NCBI GenBank assembly: GCA_905221605.1
Contig: CAJNDS010002691.1
Span: 192,001-256,000, forward strand
DNA: 64,000 nt
From: Symbiodinium natans
Lineage: Eukaryota > Sar > Dinophyceae > Suessiales > Symbiodiniaceae
Direction of reading: 5' to 3'
Each line of letters opens with the position of its first letter. Position 1 is the stretch's first letter. Below the pieces are notes generated by a model. That model made no database searches. It was not told where the DNA came from and saw only the letters and a program-made list of their open reading frames with translations. The translations under genes and the position numbers were made by a program. Shown here piece by piece: positions 46,901-58,111 of this stretch.

Positions 46901-49029
46901 TGACAGGGTGGCATGCTTGCGCTTTGCAGGGTTCTGGGCTCGACGAGCACCAATGCGTGAATGTACTACGGCTTTCGATGGAGCTCATAGGCCAAAGGTT
47001 GGGTTGCTGGGGCCCCGAGCCAAGTTGGCCTATTGACTAAGTACTTGGTACTGATGTAAGCTGGTGAGAGAGGACACAAAACAAACAACCATGCAACGAT
47101 ACAGCACGCGAAACCTTGCCCTTACAAGATCCTCCTAGTCCTTCCAGACCAGGTTGCTTTTTTGGTAAGTTTGCTTGACATATGGAGAACCTTGCCAATT
47201 CGGACTGGCAAACAAGAAGCCATGTCTAACATTCGGCATGCAACATGCTGCAACTCTGGGTCGAGGGCTGGACGCCTCCGTCGCTGCGAAGCCTGATCAG
47301 CTGCCTGCAATGGCTCTTCTTGTAGCAAGCTACGATTTTCGGGCCTCCACAAATGCGGCATTGAGCTCGAAATTTGGGTCAGAAGGAGCGGGCCTTGCAA
47401 TCTACAGACTCTTTCGTCAAGGACTTCGTCTGATGTGGAATCCAACCGTGCTTTCTTTGAAGATCGCGGGGTTATCGGGCCTGCGGGTGGCCAGAGATCA
47501 AAGAAGATCAGCTACACGTCTTCTCTCGCAGCAGGACACCGAAAGGTACACAGGATCACGAGCTCTGCAGTCAACAAGCTGCTGGTTGAGATGCGGCGTT
47601 GGTCCAAATCAATTCAGGCGAACTGGAGGTCGCAGGAATGTAAACAGCCCTTTTCTGATACACCTGCAAAAGAACCCAAAACCAGTTCATCTCGCCGCAG
47701 ATGGGTGCTCAAATGGCATGGCTTCGAATTGCGGCGCGGGATCAGCCAAAGCTGTGTTCAGGACCGCTTGACTTACTCGGATGGTGAGCCCTGGTGCTGA
47801 GAGCTGAAACTGCAAGGAACGAACACTCCAGACATTCAGTAATCGTCACAGAGGCCTGGCCTGGCATCTCGCGCAACTGCACTCTGAGTCCACATATCAA
47901 GAGCCAATCACGACAAGGTAAACCCAGATGCAGATGGCGGCACTCGAAGTGTAGGTTTGAGTGCAAAAACTACAAGAAAATGTGCTTCATGGTTTGGGGG
48001 GAGAAGATGACCTGTCTTGCGACAAACAATAGCCATGGGTTAAAACATCCTCGGGAGCAGCTTTGAGCTTCTGGATGTTCGGGGTTTGGTTCGAAACTTT
48101 GGGTCCAAGCAGTTGTGGCCCCCAATGCGCCAGGTTCCGACCACATCTGGAAACCCTTGGAATCTTAGTGGGGCCCCTGATACAACATGGACACGGATGC
48201 GCTTGAAAGGGTTTCCGAACTGGTAGACCTGGGCTTTCGGGCTTAGGATGCCAGGTGAGTTGTCGCAAGAAACCCTTTCGAATGAACATTCCTGCAAAAG
48301 GTGGCATGCACAGCCCACCTGGCCATGTCCATGCAAACCCACGCTGAAACCTCACCAGAGACAAATCAACATCTGAATTTATGGCCTGCGCTTCTGATGG
48401 ACGAGAACTTTCCGCATCGGCGTGGCTGTCCATGGCCAACTGCAACTTTTCCTATTGGCTGGTTAAGCTGCGGCTTGAATGGTGGCATGAGTTTGGAATG
48501 CAAAGACTAAGCGGCCACAAGGGTTTCGATTTTTGGGGCTCGTAACTTAAGGCAGTTACTTCTTCAACTTGTGGTACCTCAGGTTTCCAATCGCGTGGGT
48601 GAGCCGAAAAAACATGTCCTTTCTTGCAGCTCGTGCATATTCGAAGCCCGCGTCGTTTTTATGTATTTGTTCCCATGTCTAACACCCACCACTGTCTCTT
48701 TACACATTTGCACGCCGTTTTTCCAACAAATGTCAAAAGCATCTGTGCTGCACCGAAATCCCCAACTCACCCTAACTTACCGTGAAACTTACCAGAAACC
48801 ACCGTCAACCCGGGATGCTACAGACAGGCCAAGCGCAGAAGCCCCCTACCTTCGCTATGGGCCGCATAGGGGGGTTCAACCAAGGTGCAATTTTTGTTGA
48901 GATTGCTTTCTTTGACCCTTGTGTTTTTTGGGGTGTCTTTTCGTGGGTTTTCTAGGAAACCCGGCATTTTTTCGCCATGGGTATTATAACTTGCCCTCGC
49001 CGTACATCTGGACCCTGGCACTCCCAGAC
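43928..49029. other. gene-free stretch, no recognisable gene
   Basis: Frames up to 198 codons (47175-47771 plus, 44295-44789 minus) show no motif. A short telomere-like cluster lies at 46500-46550. The segment CTTGCCTGGGAGGTCGC followed by GACTGC, TTGGA and GACGTT-GATCC-GTCA-GCGCC words occurs near 45276-45345 and again near 46180-46250, a dispersed duplication of about 70 bp. Confidence 0.5.
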
Positions 49030-49390
49030 AACTTTAGCCCATCACCGACACCCCAGGGTTCGGACCAAGTTCCGAAGTCTGGGTTCGGACCCCCGAACGT
49101 AGAGTTCGAACCCAGGCCTTTGTTTTCCAAACCATGGGTTCGAACTCTAAGTTGAACCCCAGGTTCAACTCCAGCTTGAACTCTTTGAACTTCAGGTTCG
49201 ACCTAGGTTCGAACTTTTGGGCTTCGCGTTCGAACCCGGGGTTCGAACTCTTGAACCTGGGGTTCAACCAAGGTTTGAAAACAGAGTTCGAACCCAGGGT
49301 TTGCGAACACAGGGTCCGAACTCTGGGGTCGAACTCTTGAACTCTGGGTTCAACCTGGGGTTCAAACATAAAGTTCGAACCCAGTAGGGT
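49030..49390. repeat. field of GGGTTCGAACC palindromic repeats
   Basis: About twenty full or half copies of (A/G)GTTCGAACC(C/T) or its decayed forms within 360 bp, at irregular spacing of 15-30 bp. The same motif returns at 49855-49945. Apparent Phe-Glu-Pro-Arg repeats in the minus frames derive from this pattern. Confidence 0.85.
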
Positions 49391-49960
49391 TCCTTCTAAA
49401 AACTCCACCTCTTTTCTTGTTTTTGGCGGGCGCGACCTCAGGGTCAACCCCAAACCCTGAAAGGCTGCCGCTCCAGAGGTCGCGCCCTGCTTGTTTTTGT
49501 TGTAGTCCTCCAAGTCTCAAGGCTTAGAAAAGTCGAGAACGTTCATTATTTGAAAATTAGAGAAGGAGAATTGATCTAAATTCCACCCCCCTCGTTTCTG
49601 TTTTGTTTGTTTGTAATCGTGATTTGAAAAAGTAGCGGAGAATGAGAACAAAGAATGAGTCTAAATTCCACCCCCCTCGTGTCTTGAAATTCTGTTTCTT
49701 GTTCATCATTCGAAATCAGAGGAGTGAAGAATTACTAGAGAATTATAATCTAAAGCAGGGGGGTTGGGCGGGGGCGCACCCCCCCCCCAATTTGAAATCA
49801 AAGGAGTAATGAGAATTGATCTAAATTTCACCCTCTCGTGTCTTAGGTTTCCAAGAGTTCGAACCCTGAGTTCAACCTAAGTTCGAGAGTTATATGTTCC
49901 CCCCCCACCCCCCCCCAGGAGTTCGAACCCAGGGTTCGAACACCCTGCAAAAACCTATGC
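49391..49960. other. gene-free stretch with a duplicated AT-rich motif
   Basis: TCTAAATTCCACCCCCCTCG occurs at 49576 and 49661, with a related copy (CTAAATTTCACCCTCTCG) at 49822. AGAATTGATCTAAATT is also repeated. This suggests a degenerate tandem repeat of 85-160 bp period. Several G/C homopolymer runs lie at 49778-49790 and 49898-49916. Confidence 0.55.
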
Positions 49961-50215
49961 TCGGCAAGCTGTGCCCGCTTCGGGGGCGGCAGGTGCGAGG
50001 CAGGTGACGTTTGCGCTGGCATGCACTCGGATGCTCGCCGCGTCGGGAGCGACACAGGCGTCGTTTGTTTTGGCAGACGCCAAGCACAGCATTTGGGGGC
50101 CCTGGACCGGTGCCGCGCGCGTTTCGGGGGCTCGCTTCGCGTTGGCAGGCGTGACGCAAGCGTCGTTTGTGCTGGCAGGCGCAGCATTTAGGGACCCTGG
50201 ACCTGGACCAAACTC
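49960..50215. repeat. degenerate repeat around GCGTCGTTTGTGCTGGCAGGCG
   Basis: GCGTCGTTTGT-TTGGCAGACG...AGCATTT-GGG-CCCTGGACC (about 50051-50112) is repeated at about 50160-50210. A partial copy (GACGTTTGCGCTGGCATGC) lies at 50006-50026. It lies immediately downstream of the break in element B. Confidence 0.7.
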
Positions 50216-50367
50216 TTCCAGCAACAGAAATGTCGCTGCCGAAGTTTTGCTTCCTGTCGCCTTTCAAACTTCCAATTTTTCCTGCCGTGACAGGTCTCCC
50301 CAGCTCACTGACGACATGCTGGATCTCTGCCCTGACGCTGTCACAGGTCCAAATGTGGCCGAGAATC

Positions 50368-50780
50368 AGCGCCCATTGCTTAGCACGCCGATCCACTGCA
50401 ACCTGCTCCACAATGGCATTAGGAAGCTCCTTGGCTAATTGCTGCAAAGCGGACACAAGCGCTGGTTCCCCGTCCGACCGCATGGTGATCACAGTCTCTT
50501 GCGACCCTACAATTCCAAGCGATCGACCCCAACGCACAAAGTCCGTGCACATGCTGTCCCTGTCAGGTCTCCACAGGATAGCCCCGAGAGCCCCACAACC
50601 AACAAGCACCAAGATCAACACGCAAACGCCTTTGTACCAGAACTTGTCTGCTTGCACTTCCCTCCGCGGCCTACGCTCGGGCAGAAGCCTTCTCGCTGGA
50701 TTCGTTCCTCGAGCTCGTCTACAGTCCTCGCAGGATGCAAGATAAGGGACATGTGATCGCAAGACATGCTCGTCATGAAG
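50368..50780 (-). pseudogene. element B integrase, truncated
   Basis: In one minus frame I read HDLSKLHDEHVLRSHVPYLASC then EDCRRARG, an HHCC zinc-binding module (50715-50780). It is followed by QADKFWYKG (first core Asp, about 50640) and RSDGEPALVSALQQL (second core Asp, about 50470). The expected third catalytic Glu after VAVDRRAKQWA is missing because the sequence becomes unrelated. A hydrophobic VCVLILVLVGCGALGA segment takes the place of the usual core strand. It cannot be an active integrase. Confidence 0.7.
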
Positions 50781-51238
50781 CTTCGACAGGTCATGCTCAT
50801 TCAGGAACTCACGGTCCCCAACAACCCACCAAGCATCAGACACAGGATCACTCTCAACACCCTCATGCAAACCCTCATGCAACCCTGCCATCGCGAACCC
50901 TTCTTCTTTTCCAGGCGCGGAAGACCCCTTGCTCCAGTTGAACCACAGTTGGGGTTTTAGATGTACAGGCCGACGTGGCTTCAGATATCCGGGTCCATCT
51001 TCCGGTCGGTGACGACAGACCAGCTCCTCGTGCTCGGCGACCGCGGCGGTGAGTAACCTCGTGAAGATGCCGCTCCCCTTGGGAAGCGCGGTGGCGGCGT
51101 CTCTGGCACACCCCGCGGGGTAATGGGTGCTGGCATCGGTGGCGGCGGCAATGGTGGCAACGGGGGTGGTGGTAAGTCCAGCTTGGACACCACCCGAGAA
51201 GCTGTGCTGATCACCATCTCGCCCTTGCCGTTGACTCT

Positions 51239-52012
51239 CTACCACTCCGATGGACTCTTCCGCTCTGCCTGGCGGGGGGTGTTCCCCGCCAGTTCCTTCG
51301 CCTTTTCGGTGGCCTCCTGAACCGCATGGGCGTGGTCGGCAAGGTGCTGCTCCATTGTGCGTCGTGGTATTGCCACCCTCAGCATCTCGAGGGTCGGGGC
51401 CTCGGCCGGCTCGGCCACCTTGTAGCGCTTGGAGCTCGACGCCACCTCCGTGGCAGCCCTCTTCGGCGAGATCTTCTTCTTCTTGGACCGCACCCCCTTG
51501 AGCATTCCCTTGGTTGCCCTTTCGACAAAGGATGGCAGAAGGATCGAGCTCAGGCGTGGCTTCAGCTTCACCTCGCGCTTGGCCCCTGCGACCGAACCCT
51601 TGAGGCTCTTTGGCATTGCCTTCACCTTGACTTTCACAGCAGGTCGGGGCATTCTCTTGGTCTCGATCAAGCGCCTCTGCTCCGCCTGCACGTCGAAGAT
51701 CGTCTGCTTGTCCTCCGCTGTCTCGGCCACGACCACTTCCTCCATCTCGTCGTCGGCATTCGTGGTCTCCGAGGAACCCTTGACGCCCTGGCCCTCCACG
51801 CTGCCCTTCGAACCCTTGCTCTCCGTGCCAACTTTCTCCAAGGAACCCTCGACGCCCTGGCCCTCCGTGGTCTCCAAGGAACCCTCGACGCCCTTGCTCT
51901 CCGTGCTGCCCTTCGAACCCTGACCCTCCGTGGCAACTTTCTCCACTTCGGTGCCCTGGCTCCCTGCAGCCCGGTTCAACACCATTGCGCTGGTTGTTGT
52001 GGCCTCCTCCAC
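51239..52012 (-). pseudogene. element B repetitive linker between protease and integrase
   Basis: A 257-codon frame. The first 90 residues are imperfect repeats of EGQGSKGS / ESKGVEGS type. After them come an acidic stretch (NADDEMEEVVVAETAED) and a lysine-rich region (KPRLSSILLPSFVERATKG, KKKKISPKRAATE), ending with a helical AHAVQEATEKAKELAG. I place it in the polyprotein by position and strand. I recognise no catalytic motif. It may be a structural spacer of gag-pol. Confidence 0.55.
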
Positions 52013-52039
52013 CGCCGTTGTGGTGATCGGGATTGGCCG

Positions 52040-53269
52040 CTAGATGCGCTTCTGACGTTCCTCTGAAGACGAAGACATCGGGGCTGGCGGACAAGGCAGC
52101 GGATGAGGACTCGCTACGGGGCGGGGACTCAAGCCAAAACACTTCTGGAATGGAACGACCTTCAGGGCAGTGGAACCAACACAAACGCTAGCTCTACCAG
52201 AAGAACCCCCGAAGTCTACGTTCCATCCTCTCTCTAGCAGACGGCCGACGCTTACAAGGGAAAACTGAACAGGCGCTACAAGGGCTTCAAAAGTCACTGT
52301 GGCACAAGCTCCAGTCTGTGGACTGGTCTCAAGCAACATGCGTGCCCTAACCCTTGCTCTAAACTGCACCTGAATCGCGTCACCTGTTGCAGTAACACAT
52401 CCTACACCACTGGTCCCTAACCGCTCAACAATGACTGCAGCACCACTCTCTACCATGCTCTGGCTCACAAGGTGGACACTCGCTCCTGAGTCGAGAAGCC
52501 AGTGCTCGCCACCATTGCCATCAGACGGCGCGGCGAAGGCTACTTCATGCATGTCATGCTGCTGCTGTCCTATGTACATGCTGTTGCAAGCGGTGGACCC
52601 TCGTGTGTCATGCAAATTTTTAAAATAAAATTGACCCTTGGCGACATCAAGCGACGAACCCTCAGCAACTTCAAGCGGCGAACCCTTGCTCACTGACTGG
52701 CAAGAACCCTTGGCGACGTCAAGCAACGAACCCTGGGCAACTTCAAGCGGCAAATTTCCCTCAGATGGCTTCACAGGACCTTTGGCGACATCAAGCGACG
52801 AACCCTCGACAACTTCAAGTGGCGACAACTCAGGTTCCAAACCCTCTCGCTCAACTATTTCCCTCCAGTCAGCTTCACTGAAGTCGAGCGACGTCTCCGA
52901 GAAAGCATCGTCATCGGAGTCTGCTTCGAGCAAGCTGAAGTGAACCGCTGCACACAACTCAGGCTCAAGCAAAACCGTGGCTGCCTTGGCCTTGCCAGAA
53001 CCCTTCGACTGACCCTCCTGCCTCGGCTTCGGGCAATCGCGTGCAAAATGGCCCTCTTCATGGCAATTGTAACAAACCTTGCCCTTGTTCTTGTCTTCGG
53101 CAGTGGCTTGGTTGGCCTGATCCTTCCCTTTTCCCCTCTTGGGATTATTCTTATCGCCCAAGCAAAGCTCTCCGGCGGGCGCAAAACCAATCCTCGATCT
53201 AAACTCTCCATGCAAAATCCAAGAAAAAACAAGCTCATGCAAAATCCAAGCCATGCCATGCACACACAA
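52040..53269 (-). pseudogene. element B gag C-terminus with zinc knuckle and aspartic protease
   Basis: A 409-codon frame. A CCHC zinc knuckle (CYNCHEEGHFARDC, C66, C69, H74, C79) would bind RNA. Residues 150-212 contain about five imperfect repeats of LEVAEGSSLDVAKG. The retropepsin active site WLLDSGASVHLVS (D260) is intact and is followed by plausible protease strands up to VSVGRLLERGWNVDFGG. The first about 40 residues look like translated non-coding DNA: the proper gag frame upstream runs in the overlapping frame from 53568 (MDVDALPAESRKL), and an interruption lies at about 53165-53297. Confidence 0.75.
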
Positions 53270-53296
53270 GACAACATGCTTGCAAACATGCCACGC

Positions 53297-53568
53297 TGCT
53301 TCCTTAAGGGATTTCGGGCGTTCAGGCTTCCTACCTTCCTAAGGCTTTCGGCTTGAGTTCCAGAGGCTTCAGCTGGGGTCTCAAGGCTCTTGCTCGCCAT
53401 ACTTGCACCCTCAACTGTCATCATACCACGAAGCATAAACTCGAACGGAGTCCCTGATAACAGATGCCGGGCAGACCGCTCCTCAAGAAGGTCTTTCTTT
53501 CCTCCCTTCAGTATCGGTCCTGCGGGTACCAATTTCCTGGATTCAGCAGGCAGCGCGTCCACATCCAT
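53297..53568 (-). pseudogene. element B gag fragment upstream of the zinc knuckle
   Basis: A frame starting MDVDALPAESRKLVPAGPIL and running to LNARNPLRKQ. It includes SARHLLSGTPFEFMLRGM and EASGTQAESLRK, and is then lost in a Cys/Phe-rich stretch. Placement in gag rests on strand, order and composition. It resumes in another frame at DKNNPKRGKGKDQ (about 53155). Confidence 0.4.
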
Positions 53569-53570
53569 GT

Positions 53571-54133
53571 GTGAACAAACTCACGATCTTTTGCAACTCG
53601 ATTCTGAGCCTGAATGTCGCATCACGATCTCATTTCAAGATGCTACTCCTACAAGGTCCAAAAGTCACATTCTGTTCAAGCAAAATATGGTTCACGGTAC
53701 GGGAGAAAATGTTGATCACCCCGCCCAAATACGCTGCTGGCCCTCTTGGCTGCAACGTGTTTGCATCAACCTCAAACATCAACATGATGCACGTTTGTGA
53801 CGGACCTTGGGCTCAAGCGAGTATCAACTGTACACTTACATCTACCAACTGAACTACGCATGTCATGCCAGGCTGCATGACTGCTTGACTGACGCAAGCG
53901 GACGCCATGACACATCAGGAGATGTGTTACACACTTGGTCACTGGGACCCGTAGTTGTGGAGATTGGGATGGCCTAGTTACCATCCGAATGATTGCTCAT
54001 TCCTTCGGAGTTATGACTGCTCCACAGTCAACGCTTTCGGGTTGCATAGTACAGGATTGTCAAACACACACTCATGCACAAGCTCTGCTGGCTGGTAAAC
54101 ATAAGTGTGGATTGAAGTGGTGAATCAAAACAT
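53571..54133. other. spacer between copia relics A and B; possible LTR remnant
   Basis: No ORF is supported. It sits where the 3' LTR of element A or 5' region of element B would be expected. I could not identify a matching second copy elsewhere in the window or a TG...CA pair. Confidence 0.4.
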
Positions 54134-55050
54134 TCATCCAAAGCGGTTGCGGCACTCGGCACAAGGATGCAATGTTCGGATATTGCTGTCTCTGGTGGTG
54201 TGGCACGATGCATGGTGATAGCATCTTCCAGCGGGCGTGACAACCACCCTGTTTGGCACAGTGGTTGCCAACCTCGGCACTTCCGTGGGCATACGCACGT
54301 TAATGTTCATTGTTGTTGACGCATCTTTCTGCGACACGGCATCTCCAAGAGGAGCATTTCTCAGTCGTCTGATTTCCTGATTTGCTCGCTGCAGCATCCA
54401 CTGATGAGCATTATCCACAAGATATTCACCTTGAAGAACTCGGCCCATGTAGTTTCGTGTTCGGGCACATCAATGCTCGAAGTCGTCGTAGTGGTGATGC
54501 TCGGATCAAGAGGGACCGCACATGTAGCTTCGAAGTTCTCGCTATCACAGCCATCACACCGGCTCCGTAGCCGCTCAAGGCTCATAAGTGTGAGTAGCAA
54601 TGCGACGCAAACCCCAAATGCAACGATCCACACATGTCGGATTCCACCACCCATCATCTCAGCTTGGATTCCCACACTCACTCTCGTAGCTGCTTCGGCA
54701 CCGGAAACAAGACTGAGCAACATGAACATCATGGCACTATTCAAGCTGTTGCTGAACCCATTCGTCTTCAAGGTTTTGCACACCAGCCTGCGCACACGTG
54801 CAGTTTCCATGCCATTGTCCACTGTTCGAACAAGGGCATCGTGCTCGTCCTCACCCACTGGCACCACATTGTCACCTATGCACTCCACAAAGTCATGCAT
54901 GCGAAGCAGGGCTTTCAGCCTGGTTCCACTTGTCGGAACCTTGGTTCCTAGATCTCCAGGGTTCCGCCGGCCATCGACGGATTTTACTTGGAGCGTGCCA
55001 TCACTGACCTTTTCTTGCACCCACAGGAAACGGCCGTCCAAATGTCTCAC
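54134..55050 (-). pseudogene. element A RNase H end and membrane/Cys-His tail
   Basis: The frame at 54361-55050 begins RHLDGRFLWVQEKVSDGTLQ, the last helix/strand region of copia RNase H, with RRNPGDLGTK after it. It continues into a tail with two hydrophobic segments (SAMMFMLLSLVSGAEAA and HVWIVAFGVCVALLLTLMSL) that could span a membrane. After a frame change (54134-54448) the tail ends with a Cys/His cluster (CYHHASCHTTRDSN then PCAEC). To my memory, dinoflagellate copia polyproteins carry a tail like this; its role is unknown. Confidence 0.65.
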
Positions 55051-56951
55051 CTTTGATTACCTCCTGCTGCAGTAGGAACTCCAAAATTCGCTTAAGGAAA
55101 ATCCCGTCGCACGCTGCGGAAACCAAAGCGTAAAACTCGGATTCTGTGCTAGACAAGCTGACGCATCGCTGGCTGCGACACGACGTATGCACGCAACAAG
55201 TGTTGAGTAGGTATGTACCGCTGCTCATTGACCTTCTGTTCTGCTTGTTTCCCGACCAATCTGCATCGCAATGCACTTCAAGAAGGACATCATGTGATTG
55301 CATGCTGCTGACGCATGTTGGCTCGAGAATGCTTCGGCGGTCAGAACTGGCATGAACCTTGCTCGCATAGTTGCTCGTGCAATCCAAGTAGCTGGCCAAT
55401 CTCTGCGCAGCTGCCCAGCTCTTCTCAGTGGGATTCTTCAGTCGTTGAGACAGCACACGCACAGTGAAAGCAATGTCTGCTCTGTCTTGCGAAACGTACA
55501 TTGCGATTCCCACAGCACTCCTGAACCGGGCGGCTCTGTCAGTGGACAACACTTTGGAATCGTCGGGCACAAGCAACTCCTTGACACTAGGCGTGGGCAC
55601 CTTCCTACCTGACCTGACCTCCAACAACTGGCACATCTTGACAGCATGGTCGGCAAGTGGCTTCACAAGCACTCCATCTTCGAGCAACACATGTTCACGC
55701 TTGAGGAACTTGAAGATGTCACCGGGATTCACTGCAAGCTCATATGACACCTCGAAATTTTCTTCGACGCTCGGCAGAAGTTGTTCCTTCAGCCATTTGA
55801 CAAAGCCAACAAGGCACAAGTCATCCACATGGATCACTCCCGGGTTGCTACGGCCGGGCGCTGTCAAGAATCTTGTACACCGAAGGGCATTCAGCGCACG
55901 CTTCAAGCTTGTGTCTCTCGCCTATGTACTTCATGATGAACCCATGCCATCTTGCTGTTCCATCCCTCTGGCCAGGGATCATGCGCAGGAATCGCATCTT
56001 GGTGCCTTCGAAGCCTGGAAGCTTGGCCAACATCGGCTTCTCTTGCGGGACACACAAGAAAGCATCCTTGATGTCCAATGCTAGGATTCCCACCTGGCTT
56101 TCGTAGTCGCAAGCACCGGACTCATCTCTTCGGCGCTTCAGCTCGCAGTAAAGCCACGGGAGCACTTTCGTGGTGATTGAGGAAGTAGCAGGCGCATACA
56201 AACCTTCTTTATCCCTTTCCAACCACCGGTATTCCCCAGCCACTAGTCTGCTTCTTCTGAAGAACATCTCACGGCCACAGCGCTTCTTCTTCCGCCAGGT
56301 GCGAACGAACTTGGAGGAAAGCTCTTTGTGATCTGAGGTGTCGAAGTCTAGGGCGACTTCTTCGATCACTTTCATTCTCTTCAGCCGCTCCACCTCAAAG
56401 CCGTCCGCAAGGAAGTCAAGCTCGCTCAAATCCTGCTCGGACAGATCAGGAATTTCATCGAACCACAGTCTTGCCTCGCTGTCCAGGGCTTCCACATCGT
56501 CTTTTGCATGGACATCCCATTCTGCATTGACTTCATCGCTCATGTCCATATACACAGCAGCATCTTCCCATTCGGGGGCTGACTCAAGAAGCTCGTCATT
56601 GATCGGGTACTCGCTGGCACCGATCCGGGCCACTCGCTGGTACTTGTGCGCCTGTCCTCCAGGCGCCTCAGCACTCGCCTGCTCTGCCTCCTGAACACGT
56701 TTGGCAACATCGTTCACCATCTCTGCATCGGCGGCTGGTCTGGCAGACCCTTCAGGCGAGGATGGACTGGAAGATGAAGATGAGGAGCTCGGGTCAGAGC
56801 CGGCAACATCCATGGGGGATGCGTTCGCTGGACGTGGAAGATCTGGCAACACGCTTTGTGGCACACGCTCAGGACGATCAAGCAAGAGGGTCTTCCGAGA
56901 AGCTGGAGCGCTCTCGGGCACTGAAGCTGGCACAGGATTCAAGGCTGGCAT
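55001..56951 (-). pseudogene. element A reverse transcriptase and RNase H, frameshifted
   Basis: Frame 1 (55848-56951): a Ser/Pro-rich linker, then the RT N-terminus with RRSRLVAGEYRW, motif A LALDIKDAFLCVPQ (D293) and PGQRDGTARWH. Frame 2 (55001-55906) takes over with VIHVDDLCLV (D28, D29), the RT thumb, connection GIAMYVSQDRADIAFTVRVLS, and RNase H VHCDADWSGNKQNRRS (D214) and SLSSTESEFYAL (E255). The switch lies near 55860 (CPSVYKILD to SNPGVIHVDD). After FLLQQEVIK the usual about 45 residues containing the DSSAAR-type Asp are missing, so RNase H is also deleted internally. Confidence 0.85.
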
Positions 56952-58111
56952 CCCCTCTGCTCGAACACAGGTTTTGCCTCCTCGGCAGGCTTTGCCACGC
57001 GGTGCTTAGGTTGGGGAAAGGTCTTACTACCTAAAACCCCTAACTGGTAATTCCAGGGGAAACCCTTACTCTCTAGAACCAGATTCTTTTCCTCAACCCA
57101 AGGCTTGGCGTTTCGGCGAATGGACCGGGTTGTCCACACTCCCTGTGCACTCATCAGGACACGCATGTCATTGCTGGTGGTTTTGGTCAAGAACACTGCG
57201 CGGTGCCACTTGCGATCACCCTTGGCCTTTCCTCGCCTAAAACCCCAAACGGGCTCCCCGAACATGGCTAACTTACCCGAAAACCGGTACCCCGTGCAGC
57301 GCTCGAAGGCGGTTGCCCCGCCATGCACACCGAACCTGTTCAGGATGTAACTTGCATGCACATAGCTCCATGCCATCAACGGATGCTCAGGTCCGATGGC
57401 TTCAGCGGCAAGGTCATATCGGGCTCGAACTTGATCCAACAGGACATTGGACAATCCTCTGATTAAGTCGACGGCTTTCTCAACATGTCCTTTGCTTGCA
57501 CGCGAATCCACTGGGGCATTTCGGATCAGGGTCTGAAATCCAAGACGGGTACGCACACCCACGATGAGGTCTTGCAAGGCCAGGGTAGATGGCTCGTTGT
57601 CTGTCTGAAGACACACGGAGTTGTGCCCTAGGTTCTGGATGAACCTCGTGAGCTCAACGGCAGTGAACCTCAAGTCCTCCTTTCCTTTGCTGGCAACCGG
57701 CAAACCTAGCAACGAACCTGTTCCAGTATCATGGGCAACAAGGACGGTCAACTTGCGTTCATGACCACTCGGCTGCTCACTGCTCACACCCGTGTAGCAG
57801 TAGTCAAAGCTCACGACAGGGGTTGCACGATCGGGACTCAAGGGAATCTTCACATGCTTGTCCTCAACACCTCTCATGCTCAAGCAGTGGCTGCACCAAG
57901 GCATGTATGGCCAGTGTGTAAGCTCATGCAGACGCCTCTCGGCTTCGGAGGGTTCCTTGATGAGCCTCTGGCCTTCAGCCACTCTCACGCCTTCACTCTC
58001 AACTGTCTGAGCAACCTCACTTCCCAAGGCGATGTTCTGTTTGTCGATGTAGCCACGCAACCGGTCGAGGCATCTTTGCTGCCTGAGACAGAGACACCAG
58101 CGGACTTGCAA
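56939..58111 (-). pseudogene. element A integrase
   Basis: A 390-codon frame. The zinc-binding HHCC module is complete (LHELTHWPYMPWCSHCLSMR; H62, H66, C73, C76). The core holds the DDE residues: D103 (SFDYCY), D171 (LQTDNEPS) and E211 (SRASKGHVEKAV). A C-terminal GYRFSGKLAMFGEPVWGFRR region resembles the copia GKLAxFGE motif. This is the best-preserved domain of A. The first about 50 residues overlap the linker frame and the frame ends before RT, so it depends on frameshifts at both ends. Confidence 0.85.

Larger units (their letters stand above)
50368..53568 (-). mobile_element. Ty1/copia relic B, truncated in integrase
   Basis: Minus-strand series: gag-like start, zinc knuckle, intact aspartic protease motif, a long repetitive acidic/basic linker, then an integrase zinc-binding region and the first part of the core. 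RT and RNase H are absent: homology stops after VAVDRRAKQWA at about 50368. Frames change at several places. I found no convincing LTR pair. Confidence 0.75.

Noticed and set aside
49034-49513. Minus frame rich in FEPRVRT-like repeats
   Set aside because: It is the translation of the GGGTTCGAACC palindrome field, not a protein repeat.
49890-52184. Single 764-codon frame through element B
   Set aside because: Only its last third (integrase region) matches a known family; the first part is the shadow of the linker frame at 51239-52012, so I annotated the pieces separately.
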